60,494 bases of DNA. It comes from Pyrodictiaceae archaeon. Its GTDB lineage: Archaea; Thermoproteota; Thermoprotei_A; Sulfolobales; WANQ01. The notes beneath the pieces were generated by a model. That model searched no databases. It was not told the DNA's origin and worked only from the letters and a program-made list of their open reading frames with translations. This document shows, one piece after another, positions 9,651 through 17,703 of the stretch. The position numbers and the translations under genes were made by a program. Within the stretch, counting starts at the first letter, position 1; each line of letters starts with the position of its first letter. The stretch lies in the NCBI GenBank assembly GCA_015521735.1, contig WANQ01000014.1, positions 1-60,494 on the forward strand, read 5' to 3'.

Positions 9651-10753
9651 GATAACACCTCTTCTATGAACCTACCGTTCTCGTATACTAGGTCTCCGTC
9701 AACGTATACCTTGCCCTTCCTCATATCCTTAACCATATCCCAGTGTATAGCAGACTTATTCCTACCACCTGTTTCAGGATAGGATGCACCTAGAGCTAAG
9801 TGTATTGTACCACCAATTTTCTCATCAAACAATATCTCCTTAGTAAACCTTGTTACATCATAGTTTAACCCGAAAGCTGCTTCTCCAAGCCTTCTAGCTC
9901 CTTCATCTACTTCAAGCATTTTCTTCAAGAACTCTTCTCCACGCTTAGCCTTCGCTTCAACCACAGCACCATTCTTGAAAACTAGTCTTACACCCTCAAC
10001 TTCTACTCCACGCCATACAGCAGGGTACGTGAACTCAATGTATCCTTCAGTACCATCCTCGTGGGGGCCCGTGAATACTTCTCCTCCAGGCATATTCTTC
10101 TTACCATCATCGTTAATCCATTTACGTCCCTCAACTCTTATTAAAAGATCAGTGTTCTCAGCAACTATTCTTATCTCAGAAGCCTTGTTCAAGAAGTTAG
10201 CGATTTTGTCTTGCCATTTAGCTTGCTTAACCCACGCACTTATAGGGTCTTCTAAGTGTAGCTTCAATGCATGGTAAACGAATTCTTCAAACTCTAGAGG
10301 ACTCATACCAGCTTCTTGGGCCATAGCCCTAGTGGGATAAGCTGTTACAACCCATCTAAGTGAACCCTCAGCATCACGTTTCATGAATATCTCCGTTAAC
10401 GGTCTTAGAGCACTACTACGCTTCTTCATTTTCTCGGGGTCAACGCCTACTAATGGCTTGGTATGAGTAGGTGATAAGATACTTATCCTTACATCAATGT
10501 TCTCTACAATATACTTGTCTATAGGAGACAAGTACTCCAATAGCTCGCGAGGTGCATAGCGATAGAATATCTCTTGTAAAACCTCGTCACTAACAATAAA
10601 TCTAGGATAACCTCCTCTCTCGACAACAGCACGATATAGTTCACGTACGAGAGGATATGCTTCAATTGTAGAAGCTATTAGTACTTCATCTAACTTCTTA
10701 ACACTTACACAATAGTCTACTATAAGCTTAGCAAACTTGTCCAAAGCCTTCAA
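9647..10753 (-). CDS. Aminopeptidase, family M29
   Basis: Thermophilic metallo-aminopeptidase that removes N-terminal residues from peptides. Motifs of M29 are present in order: NMPGGEVFTGPHEDG in the middle, GLNYDVT, then the C-terminal metal and catalytic region FDEKIGGTIHLALGAS and NKSAIHWDMV. Length (368) is typical and no signal peptide is seen. The start is TTG behind a GGTGA ribosome site. It is convergent with the ThiN regulator. Confidence 0.9.
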   Translation of the reverse strand: MKALDKFAKLIVDYCVSVKKLDEVLIASTIEAYPLVRELYRAVVERGGYPRFIVSDEVLQEIFYRYAPRELLEYLSPIDKYIVENIDVRISILSPTHTKPLVGVDPEKMKKRSSALRPLTEIFMKRDAEGSLRWVVTAYPTRAMAQEAGMSPLEFEEFVYHALKLHLEDPISAWVKQAKWQDKIANFLNKASEIRIVAENTDLLIRVEGRKWINDDGKKNMPGGEVFTGPHEDGTEGYIEFTYPAVWRGVEVEGVRLVFKNGAVVEAKAKRGEEFLKKMLEVDEGARRLGEAAFGLNYDVTRFTKEILFDEKIGGTIHLALGASYPETGGRNKSAIHWDMVKDMRKGKVYVDGDLVYENGRFIEEVLS

Positions 10754-10829
10754 GATGAGAATTCACCAGAATAGTAATGGGGACTCTAAAACTATTAAAA
10801 GATTAAGGTAATGGGAGGCCGTAAACATA

Positions 10830-10960
10830 ATATCCTTGTAGACAAGACACTATAAGTGGAGATGAGGTAAGGCGTTCCAGTACCGACAACACGTAGGGGA
10901 TGGGGACTTTCGCCCCTCCCGATCCCATAAACTCTGTTCTTAATAAGTGGGTTATGTGGG
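10830..10960. ncRNA. Possible structured RNA in a gene-free gap
   Basis: The 275-base gap between the aminopeptidase and the next gene holds a very GC-rich hairpin at 10897-10920: GGGA, a bulged T, GGGG, a seven-base loop, then CCCC-T-CCC. Such a hairpin stands out in this AT-leaning genome, as stable RNAs do in hyperthermophiles. It is not a tRNA: no T-loop consensus is seen. A box C/D or H/ACA RNA, a terminator-like structure or an insertion-sequence end are all possible. Strand is not settled. Confidence 0.3.
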
Positions 10961-11028
10961 AAATAGTTTATGGAGTATACATTTAAGTCTGCTATCCATA
11001 AAGTATAAGCTGTATTGGGGTATATGGT

Positions 11029-11649
11029 GTGGTCTACGAGAACTATCGTGTTGAAGCAGTAATAGTAGAGTTTACTTATGGGGCAATAGTATTAGGTTTA
11101 ATAGCACTAGGAGTCTTAGTAGCTCACGGTATTGTAGTTAATGCTTTATTGTCTACAAGTATTAGCTTAGGAGACTTCAATGTGGCTTTAGGAATATTCT
11201 ATGTTAATGCTCTCAGCTTAGCAGTACTCATAACAATAACGTACTACTATGTAGTCTATGGTAAAAGCATAATACCAGTCTTAAGGAAGACTAGGGGCTT
11301 TGGCAATGTACTGGCAAGAATATACGGGGTAGTCACCGTTAAGTGGACTAAGATTACACCACTAATAGTGGCACTAGTCTTCATAGTAAGCTTTGTGAGA
11401 ACAGCAGGTGTAGTTGGAGTAAACGTAACCCTCCATGACATGCTAAGAGTACTAGTACTCCCACATACACATATAGAGTTAATAGTAGTATACTTGGCAC
11501 TATGGGGTACAGCTAAGCTAGGTAACAATTTCTTAACACTAATACTCTTAACCATAACCCTAACATTAATGCTTGTAGCATCAGCCCTAATCGAAGTAAC
11601 ACTATCACCAATACTACTATACTATGTGGTGAACAGAGGATTCCTCTAG
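11029..11649 (+). CDS. Polytopic membrane protein, SpoIIM/DUF95-like
   Basis: A 206-residue protein with five or six predicted membrane helices. The stretch LPHTHIELIVVYLALWGTA and a later LVASALIEVTLSP resemble the HGxxEL...A and IEAxxxP pattern of SpoIIM/DUF95 proteins, whose function in archaea is unknown. The start is GTG. It lies 59 bases before the thioredoxin-CcdA-like gene on the same strand and may be co-transcribed. The family call is tentative. Confidence 0.5.
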   Translation: MVYENYRVEAVIVEFTYGAIVLGLIALGVLVAHGIVVNALLSTSISLGDFNVALGIFYVNALSLAVLITITYYYVVYGKSIIPVLRKTRGFGNVLARIYGVVTVKWTKITPLIVALVFIVSFVRTAGVVGVNVTLHDMLRVLVLPHTHIELIVVYLALWGTAKLGNNFLTLILLTITLTLMLVASALIEVTLSPILLYYVVNRGFL

Positions 11650-11708
11650 TAATTCTGGAACGTAAGTTAATTTACCCAGAATACTCTCCTAACAACTGGG
11701 TTCAGTAT

Positions 11709-13160
11709 ATGCGAGTAACTTCGACATGCATATTAGCCTTAAGCTTACTAATACTACTGATACTAACATCCAGTATTATCACAGTTGCTAGTAGTACAGA
11801 GTATATGCTCTTAGTATACGGTTCACGTTTATGTCCTCACTGTAATAATCTAATTAAATACTTATCAGATACTTATGGCGAAGACTATATACTATACTAT
11901 GATATGGCTATTAATAATACTTACAGGGAGTTATTTGAGAAAATAGTTTCAATTCTACAGCTACCACCAAATCTAATAGCAATACCCTTTACCATAGTAA
12001 TATGCAATAATACTGTAACAGGAGTTGTAGTAGGTGATATAGAGGACAAAGAGTTATGGGATAAGCTAATAAGTAAACCTAATACTGAAAACACTATACC
12101 AATCTATATAGGGGCAATAGTAAATGGTACTAGAACATACAAAATAGCAGGTAAGATAGCACTAGATCCAAAACAAGCAGTAGAATTCTTCATGTACGGA
12201 AGACTAGGAGGTAAACCCACCCTAACAACTACTAGTGCTGAAAGTAGTAGCTTAGAAAATATAGTAGTAACCTCAACTACGCCTAGTAGGACAACGACAA
12301 TTACCGTAGATTCTAACACCGAAACCTTAAGGGTAGAAGAACAATGTCCTGAAAACGAGGGATACATATGTCCAGCTAATATAAGTAGTGGATTATTCCC
12401 TCAAGAAACCAACATTAATCTAATAGATCATGCAACCACAAGTATACCAACTTATACTCCTAGAATAGTAAGCACAGGAGAAGAATATAACACGTGGAAT
12501 TTATTATTCTTAACTATTAGCTTAGCCGCTGTAGACTCCATAAACCCATGTACCATATATCTATACATACTATTACTCATAGCAGCATCTGTAACTGGTA
12601 TAGCATTGGAGAAGAAAATTACCATTAGGAGAGTAGTTAGTATAGGATTAGCATTTATACTAGCAGTTATGGTAGGGTATATTATATTAGGACTAGGATT
12701 AATCACGGTACTATCCATGGTGCCCAAACTAGTTTTCACAGCAGTAGGAGTAGGCTTTGGCTCATGGACGATATACTCGGGGCTAACTGGTAAAGAGAAA
12801 GTAGTAGCTAAGCGTAAGGTAGTTAAACTATTACCACATGCCTCAAAGAGTGTATTATTAAGCATACTACTAGGATTATTAGCAACATTTACACTACTAC
12901 CATGTAGTGTTGGCCCCTATATTGTATTTACAGGAGTAGTATCGAAGCTACCATTAGTTAGTGCAGCACCATTGCTCCTACTATACAACATAATATTTGT
13001 ACTACCATTAGTAGCAGTTTTAGTAGCAATACTACTAGGAATATCACGATCCAAGATAAGAGAACTCATAATAAAGCACAATAGACTACTATCAATAGCA
13101 TCCGGAATACTGCTTATAATAGTAATAGTAATATCAGTGTACATGTCATTAACAAGCTAA
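11709..13160 (+). CDS. Thioredoxin-like domain fused to a CcdA/DsbD-like membrane domain
   Basis: Predicted membrane thiol-disulfide redox protein (483 residues). An N-terminal signal or anchor (residues 1-28) is followed by a thioredoxin-like domain with a CPHC active site near residue 45. A Ser/Thr-rich linker follows. The C-terminal half has six helices carrying paired cysteines, SINPCTI and LLPCSVGPY, as in CcdA/DsbD electron carriers. The fusion suggests electrons move across the membrane to an outside thioredoxin domain to support disulfide exchange or cytochrome maturation; no cytochrome gene is nearby. Confidence 0.75.
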   Translation: MRVTSTCILALSLLILLILTSSIITVASSTEYMLLVYGSRLCPHCNNLIKYLSDTYGEDYILYYDMAINNTYRELFEKIVSILQLPPNLIAIPFTIVICNNTVTGVVVGDIEDKELWDKLISKPNTENTIPIYIGAIVNGTRTYKIAGKIALDPKQAVEFFMYGRLGGKPTLTTTSAESSSLENIVVTSTTPSRTTTITVDSNTETLRVEEQCPENEGYICPANISSGLFPQETNINLIDHATTSIPTYTPRIVSTGEEYNTWNLLFLTISLAAVDSINPCTIYLYILLLIAASVTGIALEKKITIRRVVSIGLAFILAVMVGYIILGLGLITVLSMVPKLVFTAVGVGFGSWTIYSGLTGKEKVVAKRKVVKLLPHASKSVLLSILLGLLATFTLLPCSVGPYIVFTGVVSKLPLVSAAPLLLLYNIIFVLPLVAVLVAILLGISRSKIRELIIKHNRLLSIASGILLIIVIVISVYMSLTS

Positions 13161-13212
13161 CTTAGTGATTCAGAGATATTAAGCAACCATCAGTAAAAGG
13201 GTATGTTAAGAA

Positions 13213-13632
13213 ATGAGATTAGAAGTCAATACCATTATAGGAAAATTAAAGAAATATCCGTGGAGAAAACTCAACATTGAATGGACAGTAGTATTTGGAG
13301 GACTTGTTGAAAGAGGCTTTGGAGAAGATGTAGATATTCTTGTTAGTGCGAAACTTGGTGGTGAAGAGAAACTTGAACTTGCACTATCAATAGCCGACTT
13401 CTTAAACATACCCTGGGATCACGTAGATATAGTATTGTTTAGTGAAGCACCATGCCCTATAATAATATCAGCGTGGAGGAAAGGCATAATAGTCTATGCT
13501 AAAAATAAGCGTGTTTACAGAGAACAAATGTTAGCGAAGATCAATGTATGCCTAGACTATGCACTCTCCTTTAGGAAGCTAGACATATTATCTACAGCTA
13601 CCAAGGCTATTAAAAGAAAACTGGTGAAGTAG
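13213..13632 (+). CDS. MNT-type minimal nucleotidyltransferase (antitoxin-like)
   Basis: A 139-residue nucleotidyltransferase with the pol-beta fold signature GGLVERGFGEDVDILV, where a GG stands for the usual GS and DxD supplies metal ligands. It lies one base before a HEPN-domain gene, the usual order for archaeal MNT-HEPN pairs, in which the MNT protein counters the HEPN RNase by modifying it. ATG start. The pair appears intact, unlike the modules in the right-hand island. Confidence 0.8.
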   Translation: MRLEVNTIIGKLKKYPWRKLNIEWTVVFGGLVERGFGEDVDILVSAKLGGEEKLELALSIADFLNIPWDHVDIVLFSEAPCPIIISAWRKGIIVYAKNKRVYREQMLAKINVCLDYALSFRKLDILSTATKAIKRKLVK

Positions 13633-13633
13633 G

Positions 13634-14047
13634 ATGGGTGTTCTAGCTAGACTATACAACACAGTAGTTGACATGACTAAACGCTTAGACAAGTTATCGG
13701 GAATAAGCAGTTGGACATGGATTGAAGAACTAGCAGTACTCCACGCATTACAGATACAAGCCCAAGCACTACTAGACATGCTAATGAGATTTGCTGCTGA
13801 ACTAGGATACACACCGACAACACCACGTGAAGCAGCTGAAATATTATTGAAGGAGAAGATACTTAGTAGAGAAGACTATGAGCTAGTTAGAAGAATTCAA
13901 GGCTTTAGAAACATATTAGTCCACGAATACGTAGCCATAGACATGAAGCTAGTAGAGAAAATTGTCAGAGAAAAAGAATACCATAAAACACTATTACTAG
14001 CTACAGCTCTAGTAGAGAAATCCAGTAAACAGGGTATAGATCCCTAA
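13634..14047 (+). CDS. HEPN-domain (DUF86) RNase-like toxin
   Basis: A 137-residue helical protein with the HEPN Rx4HxY motif intact (RNILVHEY, near residue 97). HEPN proteins of this kind are metal-independent RNases. Pairing with the upstream MNT gene, with which it is nearly contiguous, points to a HepT-MntA-like toxin-antitoxin module. ATG start. Its end is 13 bases from the convergent MFS gene. Confidence 0.82.
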   Translation: MGVLARLYNTVVDMTKRLDKLSGISSWTWIEELAVLHALQIQAQALLDMLMRFAAELGYTPTTPREAAEILLKEKILSREDYELVRRIQGFRNILVHEYVAIDMKLVEKIVREKEYHKTLLLATALVEKSSKQGIDP

Positions 14048-14060
14048 ACACCTATCTTCC

Positions 14061-15233
14061 TCATACGTGTCTGCCTCCTAGTATCTTCTTCACTAGTATT
14101 GCTAGTAGTAGAGCTAGTGCACCTAATACTGCTAGAACAGTGTATATTATGAATGAAAACCTAATGTTATCTACAAGGATGTTTAGTAAGGATCCTACTC
14201 CTAGTCCTAAACTAGCAATTGATAACATTAAGACTACAAGGTAGACACCACGTGTTCCACTACTCATTCTTGATAAATAGTTTATGTAGCAGACCCTAAA
14301 CATTGCTGAAGTATAAGAGGTTATTATTGAAGCTACTATGAACTCTTCCAAGGTGTCAGCATAGGCATAGGTTAATGAGCCTAAACTCATAACTAATAAG
14401 CTAAGAAACAATAGAAATAATAACGTGTTATCACTAGTTCTTGAGGCAACCATACTTGTTAGTGAACCCAAGACATAGGCTATACCAGAGTATATGAAGA
14501 CACTCCAAGCTAACACTACGTGGTTAAAGAATAATAGTATGTATGCTGGAAGATACGGTTTAACAATACCGTAGCCAAGATTCTTAGCGAAAACAGCTAT
14601 CGCTAACACTAAGATAGTTAAAGCAAAAGTGAATCCATTACCTGCCTTTCCAGTGGGATTACGTTTAACGCTATAGCTAGCTATGCTGGGTCTCAAGAAT
14701 ACTACGAATACTATGAATACAAGTGAGAGTATGCATAAGGAGAAGGCTACTATAAACAACCAGTTAAACCCATAGTCTAAAACAAGCCTATAGGATAATA
14801 TGAATACTATACTCGTAGACAACCCTATCGAGGCATTATAGACGCCTACAAACTTACCCAATACAGCTCTATCACCTATGCCTAGTAGTAGGGTAATCCA
14901 CATAAATGTTATAAGAGTAGATAAAGCAAAGCCATGAACAAAACGTACAATGAGTAAACCTCTTTCATCAACAACCATGTATAATGGTATAGACGAAGAC
15001 AAGAGTATAGCTGATACAATAGCATAGACTCTAACATGCCTAGGCCTCAAAGCCAAGAATACTCTAGCTATAGAACTAGAAGCATAGAATAAGAAAGTAA
15101 GCAAAGGCAAGTCATAGAACAATATTAAATCCCTATAAAACACTAGATACAATGTAAGTAGAGGCTCTACTAAGTAGCCGCCAAGAACTACAATTAAACT
15201 AAACAAAACCGCGACTACGTAAAGATTCTTCAA
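14061..15233 (-). CDS. Major facilitator superfamily transporter
   Basis: A 390-residue integral membrane protein with about 12 hydrophobic helices and a central loop near residue 190-200 (VKRNPTGKAG) separating two six-helix halves, as expected for MFS. The substrate cannot be told. The start is TTG after a TGGGAT stretch. It is a single gene. Confidence 0.75.
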   Translation of the reverse strand: MKNLYVVAVLFSLIVVLGGYLVEPLLTLYLVFYRDLILFYDLPLLTFLFYASSSIARVFLALRPRHVRVYAIVSAILLSSSIPLYMVVDERGLLIVRFVHGFALSTLITFMWITLLLGIGDRAVLGKFVGVYNASIGLSTSIVFILSYRLVLDYGFNWLFIVAFSLCILSLVFIVFVVFLRPSIASYSVKRNPTGKAGNGFTFALTILVLAIAVFAKNLGYGIVKPYLPAYILLFFNHVVLAWSVFIYSGIAYVLGSLTSMVASRTSDNTLLFLLFLSLLVMSLGSLTYAYADTLEEFIVASIITSYTSAMFRVCYINYLSRMSSGTRGVYLVVLMLSIASLGLGVGSLLNILVDNIRFSFIIYTVLAVLGALALLLAILVKKILGGRHV

Positions 15234-15302
15234 ATCCCAGGCTACCCCTAAGAAAAGACTACTAGTACGTAGAACCTATATACATGCTAACCACCTACAT
15301 AG

Positions 15303-15405
15303 AACTCAGAGACCAAGAACCCGACACTACCTGTAGATGAAGAAGCTTACAAGGGGTGAACCCTCACTCAAGAGGGGATGTACGGCGAACCCGCGGCTGA
15401 TACAC
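15303..15405 (+). mobile_element. Probable TnpB right-end relic
   Basis: A 19-codon open remnant ends at a TGA at 15357-15359 and reads KNPTLPVDEEAYKG, like the tail of IS200/IS605 TnpB proteins. It runs into GATGAAG and then a small hairpin at 15352-15364 (AGGG, five-base loop, CCCT). The same order of an NPT/DE-A coding tail, GATGAAG and a hairpin is found at 22788-22907. Archaeal TnpB genes end this way and the region gives the guide RNA of the nuclease. No transposase body remains. The family call is inferred from this shared layout. Confidence 0.4.
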
Positions 15406-15503
15406 ACAAATCTAGCATTAGCTATTCTTACTAAGACACTGTATACTTATTTAGCTCCTAGCCTTGCCCGATAACACGTAGATAGTCGTAGGTGCATGTT
15501 GTA

Positions 15504-16016
15504 ATGGCTTTAGAAGAAGTAAGGTTGAAACCTATAGGAGTAGTACACGTAGACGTTGACGACAATACTGTTAAGTCTTCTTGGGAGGGTGTTAGAGGAG
15601 TAATAGAAGTCTTCCCCGAGTACGAGGAGGGATTAGATGGAATAGAAGAATTCTCACATATAATAATCATAGCATACCTACACAAGGTTACAGAAGAACA
15701 ACGAAGAGTACTAAAAGTACGTCACCGAAGACTCGAGAGACTAGGCGTAGATCTAACAGGTATACCAGAAGTAGGAGTATTCTGTACAGATTCACCCCAT
15801 AGACCAAACCCCATTGCCATCAGCATTGTAGAATTAATAGAACGTAAAGGCAGATTCCTACACGTACAAGGCCTAGACTTATTCAATGGTACACCAGTAC
15901 TAGACATTAAGGGATACGATAAAACCCGATGTATCCAGGACATAAGGGTTCCATGGTGGCTTGAGGAACTTGAGAAGAGGGTAAGGAAGGTTCTAGGTGA
16001 ACCAAAATTCCTCTAA
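15504..16016 (+). CDS. trmO: tRNA (adenine-37-N6)-methyltransferase TrmO-like
   Basis: SAM-dependent enzyme of the TsaA/UPF0066 family, which methylates N6 of t6A37 in some tRNAs. Signs are LKPIGVVH at the N-terminus, GIEEFSHIIIIAYLH, and the signature DSPHRPNPIAIS, then VLDIKGYDKT near residue 140. This ATG has GGTG 10 bases upstream; a GTG at 15492 would add four residues. It stands alone. Confidence 0.82.
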   Translation: MALEEVRLKPIGVVHVDVDDNTVKSSWEGVRGVIEVFPEYEEGLDGIEEFSHIIIIAYLHKVTEEQRRVLKVRHRRLERLGVDLTGIPEVGVFCTDSPHRPNPIAISIVELIERKGRFLHVQGLDLFNGTPVLDIKGYDKTRCIQDIRVPWWLEELEKRVRKVLGEPKFL

Positions 16017-16099
16017 ACAAAAAGTAGCCAAAGCCAATACTATAATAATCCCTTAAACCACACTATACTAGAGGGATAATACCGTAGGGGAACCAGTAG

Positions 16100-16225
16100 A
16101 TGAACCATAAAGTAGAGCCTAGCAACCAGCCTCCCAGAAGGTATCGGGTAGGCCACATATCTTCTAAAAGAAAATACCGTGTAGGCCATATAGTACAGCG
16201 TAGAATAGTTGAGAAAAACAAGTAG
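16100..16225 (+). other. Short basic ORF built on a duplicated segment
   Basis: A 41-codon frame from ATG contains the peptide YRVGHI twice, because a segment of about 18 bases (16142-16160) is repeated imperfectly 33 bases later (16175-16193). The DNA core shared by both copies is GTAGGCCA. It could be a tiny basic protein, or the repeats could be operator sites ahead of the gene at 16237. Evidence is weak either way. Confidence 0.25.
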
Positions 16226-16236
16226 GTAGCCATAAC

Positions 16237-16665
16237 ATGGGTGTTAGAGTTAGGTTAAGAGTAAGGATAAGTGATAAGGAAGTAGACTTAGTAGCTTTAG
16301 CTAATAGTGGTTTCGAGACAGATTCACCCCAACTACTAGTACCAAGAAACTTCATATTAAGAAACAGCCTAGAACCACTACTACCCAGCAACCCTCTAAC
16401 ACTAGAATACGATACGGCAGGTGGACCAATAGTAATGCACGTCTACCCCTATGCCTGTACAGTTAAGGTCTTAGAAGAAGATAGAACTTCTAGAGAAGTT
16501 AAAGCAGACCTAGTAGTATCACCAATAGAAAAAGAAGCACTCATGAGTGACGCACTAATAGAGGAGCTAGGAATAGTAATACTAAGCCCTAGGAGAGGTT
16601 TATGGAGGTTCATGGACGATCCAGTAGACAAGATTAGAGTATCGTATAAGCCACAGTACTGGTGA
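16237..16665 (+). CDS. Degenerate retropepsin-like (clan AA) protein
   Basis: A 142-residue protein resembling archaeal clan AA aspartic protease-like proteins: LANSGFETDSPQLLVP sits where an active protein has a D-S/T-G triad, and VVSPIEKEALMSDALIEELG is typical of the C-terminal half. Asparagine replaces the catalytic aspartate, so protease activity is unlikely. The stop overlaps the start of the ABC ATPase in GTGA, indicating translational coupling and perhaps a partner role. Confidence 0.55.
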   Translation: MGVRVRLRVRISDKEVDLVALANSGFETDSPQLLVPRNFILRNSLEPLLPSNPLTLEYDTAGGPIVMHVYPYACTVKVLEEDRTSREVKADLVVSPIEKEALMSDALIEELGIVILSPRRGLWRFMDDPVDKIRVSYKPQYW

Positions 16666-17447
16666 AAAACCTGCTAAGGCCAAGAGAAATGACTAAGCAG
16701 GCTAAACTAGGATATGAGGGCTATGCTATTGCTCTAGAAGTAGTAGACATACATAAATCATATGGCAAGATTAAAGCAGTAAACGGTATATCATTTAAAG
16801 TAAACCCTGGCGAAGTATACGGTCTCATAGGACCTAATGGTGCAGGCAAAACAACAACACTAAAAATAATAGTTGGATTACTAAAACCGGATAAGGGTAC
16901 GGTAAAAATCTATGGCTACGATATACTTAGGGAAAGAGAAAAAGCACTAAAACTAGTAGGCTATATACCAGAAAACCCATCAGTATTCCAATACCTTACA
17001 ATACAGGAATTCCTCGAGTTCATAGGAAGCGTTAGAGGAGTAAATCAAAGCGAACTACAAGACAAAGTAAACTACTACCTAGAACTATTCAACCTCCACG
17101 ATAAGAGAAACAACCTACTAGGATCACTATCAAGAGGAATGCTACAAAAAGTACTAGCAATAGCAGCATTCATAGTAAAACCAAAACTACTAGTAATGGA
17201 CGAGCCCATGGCTGGAATGGATCCAGAATCACAGTACGTATTCAAGAAAGAAGTATTAAGAATGGTGAAAGAAGAAAAAGTAGCAGCAATAATATCAAGC
17301 CACCTACTATACCTAGTAGAACAAATATGCGATAGAATAGGAATAATACATAAGGGAAAAATAATACTAGAAGGAACAATAAACCAAATAAGAGAACATA
17401 TAAAGGAAAAAACTCTAGAGGAAATCTACTTAAAAATAATCAAGTAG
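16662..17447 (+). CDS. ABC transporter ATP-binding protein
   Basis: ATPase subunit of an ABC system (261 residues). Walker A is GPNGAGKTTT near residue 56, the Q-loop is VGYIPENP, the signature is LSRGMLQK (arginine for the usual second glycine), Walker B is LLVMDEPMAGMDP and the H-loop is ISSHLL. It resembles drug and lipid exporters of the CcmA/NatA type. The GTG overlaps the preceding stop. No permease gene follows, so the partner is elsewhere, or the role is not transport. Confidence 0.85.
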   Translation: MKNLLRPREMTKQAKLGYEGYAIALEVVDIHKSYGKIKAVNGISFKVNPGEVYGLIGPNGAGKTTTLKIIVGLLKPDKGTVKIYGYDILREREKALKLVGYIPENPSVFQYLTIQEFLEFIGSVRGVNQSELQDKVNYYLELFNLHDKRNNLLGSLSRGMLQKVLAIAAFIVKPKLLVMDEPMAGMDPESQYVFKKEVLRMVKEEKVAAIISSHLLYLVEQICDRIGIIHKGKIILEGTINQIREHIKEKTLEEIYLKIIK

Positions 17448-17460
17448 TATGCTATTATCA

Positions 17461-17622
17461 CTAGAATGGTACGTCATCGTCTGGTAGCTCGTCACCAGCC
17501 GATGGTGTTGAGGAATCACTACCAGATGCTAAAGCCATTACAGCCTTCTTAGCTGCTATTACTCCAAGGCTAACTAGTATCCATGTTATTGGGTTTAGGA
17601 AGATCTTTATGAACCTTCTCAT
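17461..17622 (-). CDS. Small single-span membrane protein (53 aa)
   Basis: A short gene between the ABC ATPase and the Lrp-like regulator. It encodes a basic N-terminus (MRRFIKIFLNP), one hydrophobic helix (ITWILVSLGVIAAKKAV) and an acidic tail ending DDDVPF. A GGTGA ribosome site lies about eight bases before the ATG, supporting real translation. It is unrecognised. The three-part layout fits a small membrane peptide with its acidic tail on one face. Confidence 0.65.
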   Translation of the reverse strand: MRRFIKIFLNPITWILVSLGVIAAKKAVMALASGSDSSTPSAGDELPDDDVPF

Positions 17623-17703
17623 ACAGTTTCACCAAGTAAAGTAATACTAAATATCTGCGATGTAGACTTTCAGTACTAGAGTAGTCTCCGAGGATGACAA
17701 TAT

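Noticed and set aside
10830-10930. tRNA gene
   Set aside because: The GC-rich hairpin suggested a T arm, but there is no GTTCRA-type loop, no acceptor stem pairing and no D arm.
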